From positions 1 through 9,312 of the forward strand of contig JACQVO010000133.1 of the NCBI GenBank assembly GCA_016209725.1: a stretch of 9,312 nucleotides of DNA. The letters run 5' to 3'. The position numbers and the translations under genes are program-made. Positions 7,053 to 9,312 of this stretch are shown here, in pieces (position 1 is the first letter of the stretch; each line of letters opens with the position of its first letter). The notes below the pieces were generated by a model, which saw nothing but the letters and a program-made list of their open reading frames with translations, was not told the origin of the DNA and ran no database searches. Source of the DNA: Candidatus Methylomirabilota bacterium. GTDB lineage: Bacteria; Methylomirabilota; Methylomirabilia; Methylomirabilales; 2-02-FULL-66-22.

Positions 7053-7145
7053 TGGCGGTGAGGGAGGGATTCGAACCCTCGAAACGGCGTTAAACCTGTT
7101 TAACGCCTTAGCAAACCGCTGCCTTCAGCCCCTCGGCCTCGGCCA
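7053..7145 (-). pseudogene. tRNA-Ser(GCT) remnant, probably non-functional
   Basis: On the minus strand the 3' half is excellent: CCA end at 7053-7055, discriminator G, acceptor 3' strand CCTCACC, and a perfect T-arm (GAGGG-TTCGAAT-CCCTC, 7064-7080). The anticodon loop TTGCTAA (7108-7114) has anticodon GCT. The 5' part is broken. The seven bases before T8 (7145) read TCGATCG instead of the GGTGAGG needed to pair. The D-arm carries a 6-bp tandem duplication (period-6 CCTCGG at 7131-7144). The anticodon stem GCGGT faces GGCGT, with one mismatch and two wobbles. Between the anticodon and T arms lies a perfect palindrome. These lesions together argue for a truncated or scrambled tRNA gene at the edge of the foreign block. 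Confidence 0.75.
7086..7107. repeat. Perfect 10-bp inverted repeat inside the tRNA-Ser remnant
   Basis: GGCGTTAAAC-CT-GTTTAACGCC occupies the place of the anticodon-stem 3' strand plus the variable arm. Serine tRNAs do have a long variable arm, but here the palindrome swallows the bases that should pair with the anticodon stem, so it looks like a replacement rather than a normal arm. Confidence 0.7.
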
Positions 7146-7150
7146 CGATC

Positions 7151-7381
7151 GAGCGTTGTTAAGGCGGCGCTAACTACACACCATTGACCGGTTCCCGGAA
7201 TTGCGCGCGGACCCCTTCTCGTAACTCAGGATTCAGAGACAGACGTTGGTGGATTGCGGCCGTGACTGTCGGAGCGACGGCACGCTCGGCTGCCTGGCGC
7301 AAGAGCCCTGAACTGACTCTCGGCACCCGTGACGGCATGGCTCTTCTCACCTGCCCGCTGACCGACGCTTTCCAAGCTCCT
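7151..7381. repeat. Repeat copy B with an IS630-tail-like start
   Basis: Bases 7151-7177 resemble 6273-6298, the last codons of the IS630 remnant, with the first nine bases (GAGCGTTGT) identical and mostly transitions plus one extra base after that. Bases 7195-7217 and 7331-7381 are shared with copy A. The 7174-7407 interval is open on the minus strand for 77 codons, but from a GTG without a good ribosome-binding site, and copy A's frame is shifted, so I do not call a gene. The 491-bp stretch 6991-7481 otherwise contains only the tRNA remnant and a possible hairpin at 7423-7451. Confidence 0.65.
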
Positions 7382-7422
7382 ATTGCTGAGCGGTGCGACA
7401 AGGGCACCTTTCACCGTGTTAT

Positions 7423-7451
7423 TCTCCCACAGAGGGGGAGGGGATGGGAGA
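7423..7451 (-). terminator. Possible weak terminator after the ABC operon
   Basis: TCTCCCA (7423-7429) and TGGGAGA (7445-7451) can form a 7-bp stem with a 15-base purine-rich loop, starting 30 bases after the ATPase stop on the minus strand. The following bases (ATAACACGG) are not a T-run, so function is doubtful. Confidence 0.25.
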
Positions 7452-7481
7452 GGGAACCGTGCGCCGGGTCACGATTGGGGT

Positions 7482-8576
7482 TCATACCGGGCCTCCCGGC
7501 AGGAGCTGGATGCTGTCCGTGTGAAGGTGGAGCGTCACGCGCTGGCCGCCAGAGAAGAGGCCACTCTGCGCCGGGTCGTAGCTGGTGACCTGCAGGATGT
7601 TTGTCCCCACCCGGATCTGATATTCAACCTTCTCGCCGAGGAATGTCCGGGAAAAAATCTCCCCCCTGAGGCCGATGTCCGAATCCCCGGGTCGCAGGGT
7701 GATCATCTCGGGGCGGACGACCAGACAAACGTCCTGCCCCGGCGCAAGATGGGCGTCGTCGTCCGAGAACAGGAGACACTGACCAACCACGTCCACCTCG
7801 ATGCGCTTCGCGGCGACAGAACGAACCCGGCCGGTGAGCAGGTTCGTCCGGCCGATGAACTGGGCTACGAACTCTGAGGCCGGGCGACGGTACAGGTCCT
7901 CGGCCGTTCCCTCTTGCACGATGGCCCCCTGGTGCATGACCGCGATCCGGTCGGATATGGCCATGGCCTCTTCCTGGTCGTGGGTGACGTAGACCGCGGT
8001 GATGCTCAACCGCTTCTGCAGGTCGCGCAGCTCCCCCCGCATGTGCACCCGCAGCTTGGCGTCCAGATTGGAGAGGGGTTCGTCGAAGAGCAAGACCCGC
8101 GGGCGGATGACGATGGCCCGGGCCAGGGCGACCCGCTGCTGCTCCCCCCCGGAGAGCTGGTTCGGGAACTGCTGGTCGTAGCCCTGCAGACCCACCATGG
8201 CGAGGACGTCTCCCACCGACCGGCGGATTTCCCCGGATGATTTCCGCTGGACGCGGAGACCGTAGGCCACGTTCTCGAACACCGAGAGATGGGGAAAGAG
8301 GGCGTAGTTCTGGAAAACGAAGCCGATGTTCCGCTGATTGGCCATGAGGTCCGTGACATCTTGCTCGCCGATGCGGACCCGCCCCTCGTCCGGCCGCTCG
8401 AAACCGGCGATCATCCGCAGGGTCGTGGTCTTGCCGCAGCCGGAGGGGCCCAGGAGGGTCAGGAACTCAGTGGGCTGGACCGTGAGGCTGACGTGACGGA
8501 CCGCATACACCTCGCCCTTCACCCGGTGCGCGAACCGCTTGGATATGCGGTCAATCTGAATCCCAACTCCGCTCAC
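7482..8576 (-). CDS. ABC transporter ATP-binding protein (PotA/FbpC-like)
   Basis: A 364-residue ATPase that powers uptake through the adjacent permease at the inner face of the cytoplasmic membrane. All catalytic motifs are intact: Walker A GPSGCGKT at 43-50, Q-loop Gln89 in FVFQNYALFPH, signature LSGGEQQR at 141-148, Walker B VLLFDEP at 161-167 with Glu166, D-loop SNLDA, and H-loop His199 in TAVYVTHDQEEA. A C-terminal TOBE-like regulatory domain follows (about 240-360). Length and layout fit the spermidine/putrescine, iron(III) and 2-aminoethylphosphonate import ATPases; the substrate cannot be fixed from this subunit. The start is a GTG at 8576 with GGAGGG 4 bases upstream, about 50 bp after the permease stop, so the two are co-transcribed. 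Confidence 0.95.
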   Translation of the reverse strand: MSGVGIQIDRISKRFAHRVKGEVYAVRHVSLTVQPTEFLTLLGPSGCGKTTTLRMIAGFERPDEGRVRIGEQDVTDLMANQRNIGFVFQNYALFPHLSVFENVAYGLRVQRKSSGEIRRSVGDVLAMVGLQGYDQQFPNQLSGGEQQRVALARAIVIRPRVLLFDEPLSNLDAKLRVHMRGELRDLQKRLSITAVYVTHDQEEAMAISDRIAVMHQGAIVQEGTAEDLYRRPASEFVAQFIGRTNLLTGRVRSVAAKRIEVDVVGQCLLFSDDDAHLAPGQDVCLVVRPEMITLRPGDSDIGLRGEIFSRTFLGEKVEYQIRVGTNILQVTSYDPAQSGLFSGGQRVTLHLHTDSIQLLPGGPV

Positions 8577-8626
8577 GTCACCCTCCGGGGGCCGACAGGG
8601 ACAGCGACAGCGAAGTGGGACTCATT

Positions 8627-9312
8627 TCAGCCTCCAAGCAGGCTTGTGACTTCCACGGCCCCCCGGGCACGGAATTGCCGGAGGCAAGGGCTGATCAGCG
8701 CCATCACCACAAAGACGATGACCACGACGAGGACCGAGAAGGCCGCGGCCGAGCCAAGGTCCAATGTCGTCATGTCCTCCAGGATGCGCACCGTGATCAA
8801 AGTCCAGTTGATGGAAACCAGGAAGATCGTAGCGCTGATGGCGGTCATAGATCGGATGAAGACCACCCCGAGCCCCGCGAAGAAGGCCGGCACAATGAGG
8901 GGCAGGGTGATGCGGCGGAAGGTGGTTCCGCTCTTCGCCCCCAGCCCTTCCGAGGCTTCCTCGAGGCTAGGGTCAATCTGCTGCAGGAGCGCCACGGTCG
9001 CCCGGATCCCGGTGGGACTGTACCGGAAGACGTAACAGACCACAATGATGAGGGCAGTTCCCGTCAGGACGATGGGCGGATCGTTGAAAGCAAGCAGGTA
9101 GGCGATCCCCACAATGGTCCCGGGCAGGGAGTAGTTGATCATTGAGACAATCTCCATAGCCTGCCGCCCGGGGAAGACCTTCTTGGCCACCAGGTAGCCC
9201 AGGAGGATGCCGTACAACCCGCCCAGGGGCATCCCGGCTCCGGCAATCACCAGGGTGTCTCGGATCGCCCTGAGCCCAGCAGTGAAGACGACCTGGTAGT
9301 GCTGCCAGGTCC
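8627..9312 (-). CDS. ABC transporter permease, FbpB/ThiP-like (5' end outside window)
   Basis: The C-terminal 227 residues of an inner-membrane permease; the frame is open through the window edge (codons run TWQHYQVVF... from 9310), so an apparent GTG start at 9250 is internal. Several hydrophobic helices are visible. The cytoplasmic coupling (EAA) motif reads EASEGLGAKSGTTFRRITLPLI, close to the end, and contacts the ATPase. The pattern SLPGTIVGIAYLLAFN, RYSPTGIRAT and SMTAISATIFL is characteristic of the second half of fused iron(III)/thiamine/phosphonate-type permeases (family knowledge), so the full protein is probably over 500 residues. A periplasmic binding protein gene is expected upstream, beyond the window. 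Confidence 0.92.
   Translation of the reverse strand, partial: TWQHYQVVFTAGLRAIRDTLVIAGAGMPLGGLYGILLGYLVAKKVFPGRQAMEIVSMINYSLPGTIVGIAYLLAFNDPPIVLTGTALIIVVCYVFRYSPTGIRATVALLQQIDPSLEEASEGLGAKSGTTFRRITLPLIVPAFFAGLGVVFIRSMTAISATIFLVSINWTLITVRILEDMTTLDLGSAAAFSVLVVVIVFVVMALISPCLRQFRARGAVEVTSLLGG

Noticed and set aside
6273..7177. Exact target-site duplication of a transposon around the AT-rich block
   Set aside because: The two border sequences differ at several positions and in length by one base, and IS630 elements duplicate only TA, so a simple transposition footprint does not fit.
7174..7407. A 77-codon minus-strand open frame within repeat copy B
   Set aside because: It has a GTG start with no good ribosome-binding site, and the related copy A is frame-shifted by a 113-bp deletion, so coding selection is not supported.

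Overview
The window reads as a piece of a high-GC bacterial chromosome (most genes have G/C-rich third codon positions) whose intact genes all lie on the minus strand. An F420-type luciferase-like oxidoreductase, a TRAP transporter operon, a metal-dependent cyclase and an iron/polyamine-type ABC transporter together suggest an environmental, often metagenome-derived lineage such as Rokubacteria, NC10 or a similar soil group. That taxonomic guess is inference only.

Layout, in minus-strand transcription order. (1) 9312-7482: the 3' end of an ABC transporter operon, with an FbpB/ThiP-like permease (5' end outside the window) followed by its ATPase. (2) 7481-6991: a gene-poor stretch holding a degenerate repeat (copy B), a broken tRNA-Ser(GCT) remnant and AT-rich DNA. 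(3) 6990-6301: an AT-rich short-chain dehydrogenase gene whose base composition is quite unlike its neighbours. (4) about 6308-6057 (plus strand): an IS630-family transposase remnant with its catalytic core deleted, abutting the cyclase ribosome-binding site. (5) 6048-5245: a cyclase/kynurenine-formamidase-like hydrolase. (6) 5244-4877: an intergenic region with a deletion copy (copy A) of the same repeat, a long-range inverted repeat and a small palindrome in front of the TRAP operon. (7) 4876-45: a probable five-gene operon, dctP-dctQ-dctM-LLM oxidoreductase-SDR, with gaps of 90, 1, 33 and 55 bp and a convincing Shine-Dalgarno sequence in front of nearly every gene.

Working model: the TRAP system imports an organic acid (substrate unknown), which the LLM oxidoreductase and the FabG-like SDR then process; the cyclase may belong to the same catabolic set. 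The 5.07-7.38 kb segment is a patchwork of mobile-element debris and foreign DNA bounded by directly repeated sequence. It is the part that deserves a second look. I found no CRISPR array, no complete insertion sequence, and no gene cluster I can defend as a wholly new system.
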